Source: an uncultured Lachnoanaerobaculum sp. (GTDB taxonomy: Bacteria > Bacillota > Clostridia > Lachnospirales > Lachnospiraceae). Taken from it: DNA of 6,861 bases. The DNA lies in the NCBI GenBank assembly GCA_916720285.1, contig CAKAQP010000124.1:1-6861 (forward strand). The letters are read 5' to 3'. Positions within the stretch are counted from its first letter, which is position 1. The number at the start of each line of letters is the position of its first letter. The notes under the pieces are model-generated. The model was not told the DNA's origin and searched no databases. It was given only the letters and a program-made list of their open reading frames with translations. Below, piece after piece: positions 1 through 6,340 of this stretch. The translations under genes and the position numbers were made by a program.

Positions 1-136
1 AATATATAAAAAGAAGTCTACCGCCAAAGCAAACTCCTTCATACATCTTATCTCATACTTTTAAATATGTTTTGTTGTATGACCCAGCCCCAGAAGGTCC
101 ATCACGCGGCTTGATGAGATTTTATCTCAAAAAAGT

Positions 137-394
137 TCAGCTAAGATTTTTTTCAATATAGCTCTTTAATAACTCTTCGACTATCTCATCACGCTCTACT
201 TTCATGATAAGACTTCTTGCACTGTTATGACTCGTGATATATGTCGGATCTCCTGACATCACATAGCCAACAATCTGATTCAACGGATTATATCCTTTTT
301 CTGTCAAAGCTTCATAAACAAGCTTTAACACTTCAGTCACATCCATTTTATTTTCTTGTACTGCCCTAAAATATTGTGTATTTTGAACATCCAT
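137..394 (-). CDS. ireB: IreB family regulatory phosphoprotein (UPF0297/DUF965)
   Basis: This is a small cytoplasmic protein of 85 residues, the normal length of the family. The conserved core is plain: a helix around EVLKLVYEALTEKGYNP (21-37), then NQIVGYVMSGDPTYI (39-53), then a HNSARSLIMKVERDEIVEELLKSYI stretch over about 56-80. In Enterococcus faecalis IreB is a substrate of the Ser/Thr kinase IreK, phosphorylated on threonines near the N-terminus, and it lowers cephalosporin resistance. Here Thr6 is the only threonine in the first 15 residues and might be the matching site, which is inference. The ATG at 394 has an AAGGAAG sequence upstream at a somewhat long spacing. The gene stops at TGA and follows mtaB after 97 bases, with a possible promoter of its own between them. 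In many Firmicutes ireB sits between alaS and ruvX; neither is visible beside it here. The family call is firm; the physiological role in this organism is inferred. Confidence 0.93.
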   Translation of the reverse strand: MDVQNTQYFRAVQENKMDVTEVLKLVYEALTEKGYNPLNQIVGYVMSGDPTYITSHNSARSLIMKVERDEIVEELLKSYIEKNLS

Positions 395-424
395 ACCGTC
401 ACGCTTCCTTTTCTAATAATATTG

Positions 425-453
425 ATTTTATACGATTACAGACCATATTGCAA
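425..453 (-). promoter_or_regulatory. candidate sigma-A promoter for ireB
   Basis: Read on the minus strand, TTGCAA (453-448) is followed after 17 bases by TAAAAT (430-425), giving 4/6 and 5/6 matches to TTGACA and TATAAT. It lies about 30 bases upstream of the ireB start. The TTGCAA is the centre of a perfect 12-bp palindrome, ATATTGCAATAT (445-456), which could be a binding site or chance in AT-rich DNA. No convincing terminator separates mtaB from ireB, because the only fold there is an A/T-only hairpin. Read-through from mtaB is therefore also possible. Confidence 0.4.
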
Positions 454-490
454 TATTATTTTTTCTTATTAAAAAATAAAGAATTAATAT

Positions 491-1864
491 CTATGATTTC
501 TCAAGTAGTAAAATATCGTCTGTAAGGAAATCTACTACCCTACCGCTTACTATATCATTAGTCTTTAAATCACTGTTTAAAACGGCAACCTTCACATATT
601 CCTTTGTATAACCTGTAAAATATTCTGTTCCGTCTTTTATGAAAATCTCCTCACAAAGCAGCTCATCTTCTTTTCCGATTCTTGAAGCTCTAAACTCCTT
701 TTGATTTTTAAGATTGATTTCATTTAAAATATTTGCTCTCTGTACTTTTTCATTTCCGTCCACCTGCGGCATATTTGCCGCCTTTGTGCCTTCTCTTATG
801 GAATAGGGGAAGATATGTGTCTCATAGAATTTCACCTTTTCTACAAAAGCTCTACTCTCTTCAAAATCTTTCTTTGTTTCTCCCGGAAATCCCACAATAA
901 TATCTGTGGTAATAGCAGGTGAATTAAAATATTTTCTTATAAGCTTCACTCCCTCATAAAACTCATCGGCAGTGTACTTTCTGTTCATACTTTTTAGAGT
1001 CTTATCACAACCGCTTTGTAAGCTTAAATGAAAATGAGGGCAAAACTTATCTATTTTGCTGAGACTTTTAATAAAGTTTTCCTGTATAATCCTAGGCTCC
1101 AAAGAACCTATACGTACTCTCTCTATTCCCTCTATATTTGCAATATTTTCTATCAAACACAGAAGCTCATTCTTGGTAACGAATTCCTCATCACTTTCTT
1201 CGGTCTGTGTGAGTTTTTCCATTCTCTTATTATAGGACTCATCCAAAAAGTCTACACCATAGGACGAGAGATGTATACCTGTAAGCACTATTTCCTTATA
1301 TCCCGAAGCAGACAAGTTTTTCACCTCATCAATTATATTTTCCATCTTCCTGCTTCTTACCCTGCCTCTGGTAAAAGGGATAATACAGTATGAACAAAAC
1401 TGATTACATCCGTCCTGAACTTTTATAAAAGCTCTGGTATGATCGTTTATTTTGCTTATATTAAATTCCTCATATTCAGTCTCTTTATTTATATCAATGA
1501 TGAATTTATTCTTTATTTTATCCTGTAAATATTCGTTTATAATATTTACAATATCATTCTTATTATTATTTCCTACTATAATATCAATACTAAGATCTTC
1601 GTCTATCTTGTCTTTTGCAGACTCCACATAGCATCCTGCCGCCACAACTATAGCATCCTCATTCATCTTTCTCGCTCTGTGAAGCATTTGTCTGGATTTT
1701 CTGTCTGCAATATTTGTAACTGAGCAGGTATTTATTATATAAACATCAGCTCGTTTTGTAAATTCGACACATTTATAGCCTGCAGACTCCATAAGCTGCT
1801 GCATTGCCTCTGTCTCATATGTATTTACTTTGCAGCCAAGTGTATGAAACGCAACAGTTTTCAT
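491..1864 (-). CDS. mtaB: MtaB, tRNA (N6-threonylcarbamoyladenosine-37-C2) methylthiotransferase
   Basis: This radical SAM methylthiotransferase adds a 2-methylthio group to t6A at position 37 of ANN-decoding tRNAs, forming ms2t6A. It has 457 residues. The N-terminal UPF0004 domain carries the three cysteines of the auxiliary 4Fe-4S cluster: Cys11 (TLGCK), Cys47 (NTCSVT) and Cys78 (AGCYV). The radical SAM motif CNQFCSYC gives Cys153, Cys157 and Cys160. LTGIHLSSYG (194-203) and DIIVGFPGET (321-330) are typical of the MtaB/YqeV branch rather than MiaB. A C-terminal TRAM-like domain covers about 395-457. I chose the ATG at 1864 rather than one 30 bases upstream at 1894. Only the 1864 start has a ribosome binding site (AGAAAGG), and MKTVAFHTLGCKVN is the usual family N-terminus. 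Residues about 205-232 form a charged insertion absent from the shorter Bacillus enzyme. The gene is divergent from the HPr-like gene. Confidence 0.95.
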   Translation of the reverse strand: MKTVAFHTLGCKVNTYETEAMQQLMESAGYKCVEFTKRADVYIINTCSVTNIADRKSRQMLHRARKMNEDAIVVAAGCYVESAKDKIDEDLSIDIIVGNNNKNDIVNIINEYLQDKIKNKFIIDINKETEYEEFNISKINDHTRAFIKVQDGCNQFCSYCIIPFTRGRVRSRKMENIIDEVKNLSASGYKEIVLTGIHLSSYGVDFLDESYNKRMEKLTQTEESDEEFVTKNELLCLIENIANIEGIERVRIGSLEPRIIQENFIKSLSKIDKFCPHFHLSLQSGCDKTLKSMNRKYTADEFYEGVKLIRKYFNSPAITTDIIVGFPGETKKDFEESRAFVEKVKFYETHIFPYSIREGTKAANMPQVDGNEKVQRANILNEINLKNQKEFRASRIGKEDELLCEEIFIKDGTEYFTGYTKEYVKVAVLNSDLKTNDIVSGRVVDFLTDDILLLEKS

Positions 1865-1870
1865 AAAAAA

Positions 1871-1877
1871 CCTTTCT
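1871..1877 (-). promoter_or_regulatory. ribosome binding site that fixes the mtaB start
   Basis: On the minus strand AGAAAGG lies six bases before the ATG at 1864. The in-frame ATG at 1894 has no purine-rich site in front of it, so the shorter protein is preferred. Confidence 0.7.
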
Positions 1878-1893
1878 AACTTATCAAATGTCA

Positions 1894-1922
1894 TTGACTT
1901 TACTAAAAAATTTATATAGGAT
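1894..1922 (+). promoter_or_regulatory. weak candidate promoter for the HPr-like gene
   Basis: TTGACT (1894-1899) matches 5/6 of TTGACA. At 17-base spacing the -10 position is TAGGAT (1917-1922), 4/6 of TATAAT; TATAGG at 15 bases is the alternative. A start near 1929 would give a leader of about 70 bases that contains the dyad at 1934-1970. The good -35 and poor -10 make this a guess. Confidence 0.3.
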
Positions 1923-1933
1923 ATACATAGATT

Positions 1934-1970
1934 TAAATGTGCAAATACCTGAAAGTATCTGTTGCATTTA
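1934..1970 (+). promoter_or_regulatory. imperfect dyad / possible leader stem-loop before the HPr-like gene
   Basis: The left arm TAAATGTGCAAATAC (1934-1948) pairs with GTATCTGTTGCATTTA (1955-1970) around a CTGAAA loop. The left arm has an extra TG and the right arm an extra CTG, so the pairing runs in three blocks: TAAAT, GCAA and ATAC. It ends about 20 bases before the ribosome binding site, has no T-run after it, and lies between two divergent genes. It could be an operator or a structured leader. The sequence itself does not say which. Confidence 0.35.
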
Positions 1971-1988
1971 TCACAATATTTTTTTCAT

Positions 1989-1993
1989 GGAGG
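1989..1993 (+). promoter_or_regulatory. ribosome binding site that fixes the HPr-like start
   Basis: GGAGG lies five bases before the ATG at 1999. The same frame is open 37 codons further upstream, but those codons have no such site and show no similarity to HPr. Confidence 0.75.
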
Positions 1994-1998
1994 ATTAT

Positions 1999-2232
1999 AT
2001 GAAAACAGTTCAAATTTCCCTTAATTCTATTGACAAAGTAAAGTCATTTGTAAACGAATTAGCTAAGTACGATGTAGACTTTGACTTGGTTTCAGGAAGA
2101 TATGTTATAGATGCAAAATCAATAATGGGTATCTTCAGCTTGGATCTGTCAAAGCCGATCGATCTTAACATTCACGCAGAGGATAATGTAGAGCAGATAC
2201 TTGAGGCACTCTCTCCATATATCATCAAATAA
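1999..2232 (+). CDS. HPr-like (PtsH family) protein lacking the catalytic histidine
   Basis: This is a small cytoplasmic protein of 77 residues, close to the 85-90 of HPr. From LAKYDVDFDL (21-30) through DAKSIMGIFSLDL (38-50) to the last helix it lines up without gaps on Bacillus HPr, whose matching segments are KYDADVNL and NLKSIMGVMSLGI. Ser41 falls at the regulatory Ser46 of HPr, the site of HPr kinase, with the usual KSIMG context. The catalytic loop is gone: where HPr has GIHARPA this protein has LNSIDKV, with no histidine or arginine. It therefore cannot relay phosphate from Enzyme I in the normal way. A Crh-like regulatory role, as in Bacillus where Gln replaces His15, is a reasonable inference, but the target is unknown. 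It is the only plus-strand gene in the window, transcribed alone, convergent with thiI and divergent from mtaB. The fold is fairly certain, the function is not. Confidence 0.82.
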   Translation: MKTVQISLNSIDKVKSFVNELAKYDVDFDLVSGRYVIDAKSIMGIFSLDLSKPIDLNIHAEDNVEQILEALSPYIIK

Positions 2233-2243
2233 TTTATTTTTTA

Positions 2244-2278
2244 ATTCCGGCAGGATATCCTGCCGGAATCTTTTATTT
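2244..2278 (+). terminator. rho-independent terminator of the HPr-like gene
   Basis: A perfect 26-bp palindrome (2244-2269; arms ATTCCGGCAGG and CCTGCCGGAAT around ATAT) starts 12 bases after the stop codon. It is followed on the plus strand by the T-rich CTTTTATTT. On the minus strand the hairpin is followed by an A-rich stretch, TAAAAAATAAATT. It is therefore a standard terminator only for the plus gene, although the stem may still slow polymerase leaving thiI. Confidence 0.85.
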
Positions 2279-3462
2279 CAGGCTTTCACCAAGATTCTTT
2301 CCTTTGTTTCCATGGCCTTTTCCATAAGCTCATCTATGATTCCTTCAAGCTTTTCTTCAGACCTTTCTATATTTTCCAAAACAGGTTTTGTCACAGGATG
2401 CTTTGCCACAAATATAGTACAACAGTCCTCATATGGCTGTATAGATGTCTCATAAGTACCTATTTTTTCTGAGATCTCAACTATTTCCTGCTTATCAAAA
2501 CCTATAAGAGGTCTAAATACCGGTAAAGAGGCCGCCGCATCTGTAGTAAGCAGGGACTGTATTGTCTGAGAAGCCACCTGTCCTATACTCTCACCTGTAA
2601 TAAGAGCCTGATCGCCGTTTTCTACAGCAATTCTTTCGGCTATCTTCATCATATATCTTCTCATAATAATAGTAAGCTCATCATGTGGACAATGCTCATA
2701 TATTGCAAGCTGTATATCCGTAAAGTTGATTATATGTAAATTTAGAGGACCGGTATATTTTGAAACCAACTCCGCAAGCTCTATAACCTTTCTCTTGGCT
2801 CTCTCTGAAGTATAAGGCGGTGCATGGAAGTATACAGCCTCCACTCTTACTCCTCTTTTTGCAATCATATATCCGGCAACCGGTGAATCTATACCGCCCG
2901 AGAGTAAAAGCATGGCGCTTCCGTTTGTACCGATAGGCATTCCGCCCGGTCCCGGTATTTCAACCGAATATATATTTATATATGTTCTTATCTCAACCTT
3001 TATAAGTACATCAGGCTTTCTTACATTAACCTTCATCTGTGGAAATGCATTTAAAATTACCTCTCCAAGCTCCGCATTGATGCTCTCTGATGTTCCGGGG
3101 AAACTCTTATCGGCTCTTCTTGTATCTACCTTGAAAGTAAAGTTCTTGTCAGGATACACCGCATCCACATACTCAACAACCTTTACTTTTAGGTTTTCAT
3201 AATCCTTTGATTCTATTCTGACCATTGGACAAATACCGACTATACCGAATACCTTGCTGAGTCTGTCAATCGCTTCCTCATAATCATAATCGCCGTCCAT
3301 ATCCACATAGATTCTTCCAAGTTCCTTGGAAACATTAAACTTTCCTTCTACTTCTTTTAAGGCGGTTCTTATCTGTTTCATAAGGGCATCCTCAAACATA
3401 TATCTGTTTTTACCCTTTACGCCTATCTCACCGTATTTAATTAAAAATGATTTGTACTTCAT
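2278..3462 (-). CDS. thiI: ThiI, tRNA 4-thiouridine (s4U8) synthase
   Basis: This enzyme adenylates uridine 8 of tRNA and replaces its oxygen with sulfur, giving s4U, a near-UV sensor base. It has 394 residues. The N-terminal ferredoxin-like and THUMP domains cover about 1-165 and start with the usual YGEIGVKGKNR (10-20). The PP-loop pyrophosphatase domain follows, with LLLSGGIDSPVAGYM (185-199) binding ATP. IQPYEDCCTIF (341-351) carries the Cys347/Cys348 pair at the conserved catalytic position. The protein ends soon after, so it lacks the C-terminal rhodanese domain of the E. coli enzyme, as in Bacillus subtilis. The neighbouring desulfurase is thus the likely direct sulfur donor. The start codon overlaps the desulfurase stop by one base (TAATG), with GAGGA five bases upstream, which points to coupled translation. 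Without the rhodanese domain a thiamin-thiazole role is unlikely. Confidence 0.97.
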   Translation of the reverse strand: MKYKSFLIKYGEIGVKGKNRYMFEDALMKQIRTALKEVEGKFNVSKELGRIYVDMDGDYDYEEAIDRLSKVFGIVGICPMVRIESKDYENLKVKVVEYVDAVYPDKNFTFKVDTRRADKSFPGTSESINAELGEVILNAFPQMKVNVRKPDVLIKVEIRTYINIYSVEIPGPGGMPIGTNGSAMLLLSGGIDSPVAGYMIAKRGVRVEAVYFHAPPYTSERAKRKVIELAELVSKYTGPLNLHIINFTDIQLAIYEHCPHDELTIIMRRYMMKIAERIAVENGDQALITGESIGQVASQTIQSLLTTDAAASLPVFRPLIGFDKQEIVEISEKIGTYETSIQPYEDCCTIFVAKHPVTKPVLENIERSEEKLEGIIDELMEKAMETKERILVKA

Positions 3463-4616
3463 TATTTCCTCACAAATTTTCTAAGAAGCGGCAAAAGTTC
3501 CTTTAAGTTCTTTATAAAATAATCAGCCTCTTCCTTACTGTTAAGCTCCGACAAAGAGATTCTTATAGTAGCGTCCAAAAGATCCTCTCTTACACCTATA
3601 GCCTTTAATGTACCTGATATACCCGGATGATTTGACGAACATGCCGAACCGCTTGAAACACAGATTCCTCTATCTTCCAGAGCATGCAATAAAACTTCCG
3701 CACGAATATCTTCAAATGAAACACTTATAATCTGAGGCGCAAAATTTTCACCTCTGCCTGTATTTAAAACCGCACCTTCTATTTTTTCAAGTTCATCCAT
3801 CAGATAATATTTCAAATCCGATATCTTATTTATTCTCTCATCAAAATTGTCATAGGCTTCTTTTGCGGCAACTCCCATTCCTGCAATTCCTGTAGTATTT
3901 AGCGTTCCGCTTCTCATTCCTCTTTGATGTCCGCCTCCAAAGATTATAGGATTTATCTTTATATTGCTGTCAATGTATAAAAATCCCACACCCTTTGGCC
4001 CGTGAAACTTATGGCCTGATGCTGAGAGCATATCAATCCCCTGTGATTTCGGATTTATTCTAAGCTTCGTGTAGGCCTGTATGGCATCTACATGAAATAA
4101 TATATCTTTATTCTTAGCTTTTATTATCCTCGAAATTTCTTCTACAGGTTCTATAGCCCCCATTTCATTATTTACATACATTACGGACACCAAGACAGTG
4201 TCATCTCTGAGAGTGGACTTTAATAATTCAAGGTCCACCTGTCCTTCACTGTTTACGGGAAGCACTGAAAGTTCAAACCCCTGTTCAGTCAAAAATTCAG
4301 CAGGTCTGTATACCGCAGGATGCTCAATTCCCGATATTATTATATGTTTTCCGTATCTTTTCCTGCTCATGGCACCACCGATAAGCGCCATATTATTGGA
4401 TTCCGTGCCGCCTGAAGTAAAGATAATTTCGCCTTTTTTTACCTTTAAAGTCTTTGCTATAATATCAGCCGCATCTTTTACATAGCTTTCAGCTTCCACA
4501 CTTTTTATATGCTTACCGCTTGTGTTGGCATAATCGTCCCTCATGGTCTTTAGCATTATTTCTATGGCCTTTTCGCTTACCTTTGTAGAGGCCGAATTGT
4601 CAAAATATACGTCCAT
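3462..4616 (-). CDS. cysteine desulfurase (NifS/IscS family), probable sulfur donor to ThiI
   Basis: This is a PLP enzyme that takes sulfur from cysteine as a persulfide and leaves alanine. It has 384 residues, the usual length. Visible motifs are FTSGGTESNN (66-75) for the PLP phosphate, His99 in IEHPAV stacking on the cofactor, Asp177 in HVDAIQA, the PLP lysine Lys203 in SASGHKFHGPKG, RSGTLN (235-240), and the catalytic Cys326 in SSGSACSSNHP. It lies directly upstream of thiI, as nifZ does in Bacillus subtilis, where that desulfurase serves 4-thiouridine synthesis. The same dedicated role is inferred here. No iscU or sufU scaffold gene is present in the window, which argues against a general iron-sulfur cluster function. 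The ATG follows the rsmE stop with no spacer (TAG|ATG). Its weak ribosome binding site GGAAGA lies inside the end of rsmE, so translational coupling is likely. Confidence 0.95.
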   Translation of the reverse strand: MDVYFDNSASTKVSEKAIEIMLKTMRDDYANTSGKHIKSVEAESYVKDAADIIAKTLKVKKGEIIFTSGGTESNNMALIGGAMSRKRYGKHIIISGIEHPAVYRPAEFLTEQGFELSVLPVNSEGQVDLELLKSTLRDDTVLVSVMYVNNEMGAIEPVEEISRIIKAKNKDILFHVDAIQAYTKLRINPKSQGIDMLSASGHKFHGPKGVGFLYIDSNIKINPIIFGGGHQRGMRSGTLNTTGIAGMGVAAKEAYDNFDERINKISDLKYYLMDELEKIEGAVLNTGRGENFAPQIISVSFEDIRAEVLLHALEDRGICVSSGSACSSNHPGISGTLKAIGVREDLLDATIRISLSELNSKEEADYFIKNLKELLPLLRKFVRK

Positions 4617-5354
4617 CTATTCATCTTCCAATCTGATCATTATATTACTGAGCAATGCAAGTCCGGCTGTTTCTGTTCTTAATATTCTTTTGCCGAGTGT
4701 AATGACTTCAAAGCCTGAGTTTTTTATTCTCTCAACTTCAGCCTCTTCAAACCCTCCCTCAGGCCCGATAAATACCGCAATATCCTTTGTTTTATCCATA
4801 CTGTCCAGTATTTTTCTGGTCTTATCTATTCCATCTGCATTCTCATAGGGTATTAATTTTACACCAAAATCCTTCACAATTTCAAGTGCATTATCTATGG
4901 ACATAGGCTCAAATACTTTCGGTATAATACTTCTTTTTGACTGTTTTGCGGCACTCTCTGCAATGGCATTCCATCTGTTTACTTTAGTATCGGCTTTCTT
5001 TTCATCTATCTTTACAACAACTCTTTTTGTTTTTACCGGTATTATCTCACTTACCCCGAGTTCAACCGCCTTTTGTATTATCATCTCCAGTTTATCAGAC
5101 TTCGGAATTCCCTGAAGCAAGGTAATATTTACAGGCAATTCTCTTTGTTCCATACTCTCAAGCACTTTAAGGTTCACCCTTTCAGTCTCTATATCAACTA
5201 TCTTACAAAGATAATCCCAGTCTCCTTTGACACTGATAAGAAGCTCCTCTCCCGGTTTCATTCTCAGGACATTGACTATATGATTGACATCACTGCCTTC
5301 TATATACGCATTTTCTCCGTTTATCTGCTCTTCAGATACAAAAAAATGATACAT
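4617..5354 (-). CDS. rsmE: RsmE, 16S rRNA (uracil-1498-N3)-methyltransferase
   Basis: This enzyme methylates N3 of U1498 in 16S rRNA on the assembled 30S subunit, using S-adenosylmethionine. It has 245 residues, normal for the family. The N-terminal PUA-like domain covers about 1-70 and contains HIVNVLRMKPGEEL (25-38). A SPOUT domain with the trefoil knot follows: QGIPKSDKLEMIIQKAVELG (81-100), the RWNAIAESAAKQSKR helix (127-141), then the cofactor loops FIGPEGGF (195-202) and LGKRILRTETAGLALL (220-235). The ATG directly follows the prmA stop (TAA|ATG). Its AGAGGG ribosome binding site is embedded in the last codons of prmA. The prmA-rsmE pair is a common arrangement in Firmicutes, often beside dnaJ; dnaJ is not seen here. 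Confidence 0.96.
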   Translation of the reverse strand: MYHFFVSEEQINGENAYIEGSDVNHIVNVLRMKPGEELLISVKGDWDYLCKIVDIETERVNLKVLESMEQRELPVNITLLQGIPKSDKLEMIIQKAVELGVSEIIPVKTKRVVVKIDEKKADTKVNRWNAIAESAAKQSKRSIIPKVFEPMSIDNALEIVKDFGVKLIPYENADGIDKTRKILDSMDKTKDIAVFIGPEGGFEEAEVERIKNSGFEVITLGKRILRTETAGLALLSNIMIRLEDE

Positions 5355-6320
5355 TTATTCCCTCTTTTTTGCTACTATACTTACCCATTCTCCAAGATGA
5401 TTTATTTCAAGAATTTCAAAATCCTCACTCTTTTTAAATGCAAGCACTACCTCAGCTTCTTTTGTATCTATTATTCCCGACGTAATAAATATTCCGCCTT
5501 TTCTCATATGCTTTGCTACAGTCTTTATCAGCTCTATTATAACAGGAGCCAAAATATTGGCTGTCACTATATCAAACTTTTCATAGCCTGCCAGCTCCAT
5601 TATATTTTCATCTGTCAGAATATCTCCACATACCGCTACAAACTCGGTCATTCCGATTTCATTGCTGATCATATTTTCCATGACCGCATCTATAGCCATA
5701 TCATCAAGATCTGTTCCGAATACACATTCAGCTCCAAGCTTAAGTGCCGCAATTCCAAGAATTCCGCTTCCCGTACCTACATCTAATACCCTGACATTTT
5801 CCCTGTTCTTTAAATATTTTTCAAGAGCAAGTATACAAAGCTTGGTAGTCTCATGTGCTCCTGTACCGAATGCCGTTCCCGGGTCTATCTGTATCAGTGT
5901 CTTATATTTTGCATCCTCAGGTATCTCTTCCCAGGTAGGCTTTATAAGAATATCTCCAACATAAAAAGGCTTAAAATACTGTTTCCAATTGTTTATCCAG
6001 TCTTTATCCTCAGTCTCCGACTTTATAAGTACACCGTCACCTATATCACAAAAATCTTTAAGTTCTTCCAATGTAGCTTTGATATCTTCCAAAAGCTTTG
6101 TATTGTCGGCTTCGGAATCCAGATAAAAACTTACCTTTGCTATTCCTTCATCCTCCGGTAGTTCCGGCAAAATATCTATAAACATTCCCTTTGTTTCCTC
6201 AGCAGTTAAAGGTACATTATCTTCTATTTCAATACCTTCCACACCTATATCTCCAAGTGATGCACTCAAAATATCCACCGCATCTGTCTTTGTAATAAGA
6301 GTATACTTCTCCCACTTCAT
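5355..6320 (-). CDS. prmA: PrmA, ribosomal protein L11 methyltransferase
   Basis: This SAM-dependent enzyme methylates amino groups of ribosomal protein L11. It has 321 residues; Bacillus and E. coli forms are about 290-310. The N-terminal substrate-binding domain covers about 1-100. The family signature DWINNWKQYFKPFYVGD (107-123) follows, then IDPGTAFGTGAHETT (145-159), the SAM-binding motif VLDVGTGSGILGIAA (178-192), the acidic Asp204 in FGTDLDDMAI, and TANILAPVI (253-261). It is the first gene of the tightly packed prmA-rsmE-desulfurase-thiI run. AGGGAG lies seven bases before the ATG. Directly upstream is the inverted-repeat element at 6341-6532, so its promoter must lie within or beyond that element, or transcription must come through from rpmF. 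I could not assign a promoter. In E. coli prmA loss has little effect on growth. Confidence 0.96.
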   Translation of the reverse strand: MKWEKYTLITKTDAVDILSASLGDIGVEGIEIEDNVPLTAEETKGMFIDILPELPEDEGIAKVSFYLDSEADNTKLLEDIKATLEELKDFCDIGDGVLIKSETEDKDWINNWKQYFKPFYVGDILIKPTWEEIPEDAKYKTLIQIDPGTAFGTGAHETTKLCILALEKYLKNRENVRVLDVGTGSGILGIAALKLGAECVFGTDLDDMAIDAVMENMISNEIGMTEFVAVCGDILTDENIMELAGYEKFDIVTANILAPVIIELIKTVAKHMRKGGIFITSGIIDTKEAEVVLAFKKSEDFEILEINHLGEWVSIVAKKRE

Positions 6321-6340
6321 ATAATTACTCCCTAATATAA

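Noticed and set aside
471..490. Possible mtaB terminator in the A/T-rich stretch after its stop
   Set aside because: The only fold is an A/T hairpin with a bulge, and no stable stem precedes the T-run.
1865..1894. Longer MtaB starting at the ATG at 1894
   Set aside because: There is no ribosome binding site, and the extra ten residues precede the normal family N-terminus.
1888..1998. N-terminal extension of the HPr-like protein
   Set aside because: The in-frame codons upstream of 1999 show no HPr similarity, and the GGAGG site sits right before the ATG at 1999.
5073..5786. Long plus-strand open frame of 237 codons across rsmE and prmA
   Set aside because: It is antisense to two clear genes, spans their junction, and its translation is a low-complexity Y/F/I/S/C-rich string typical of the reverse frame of AT-rich coding DNA.
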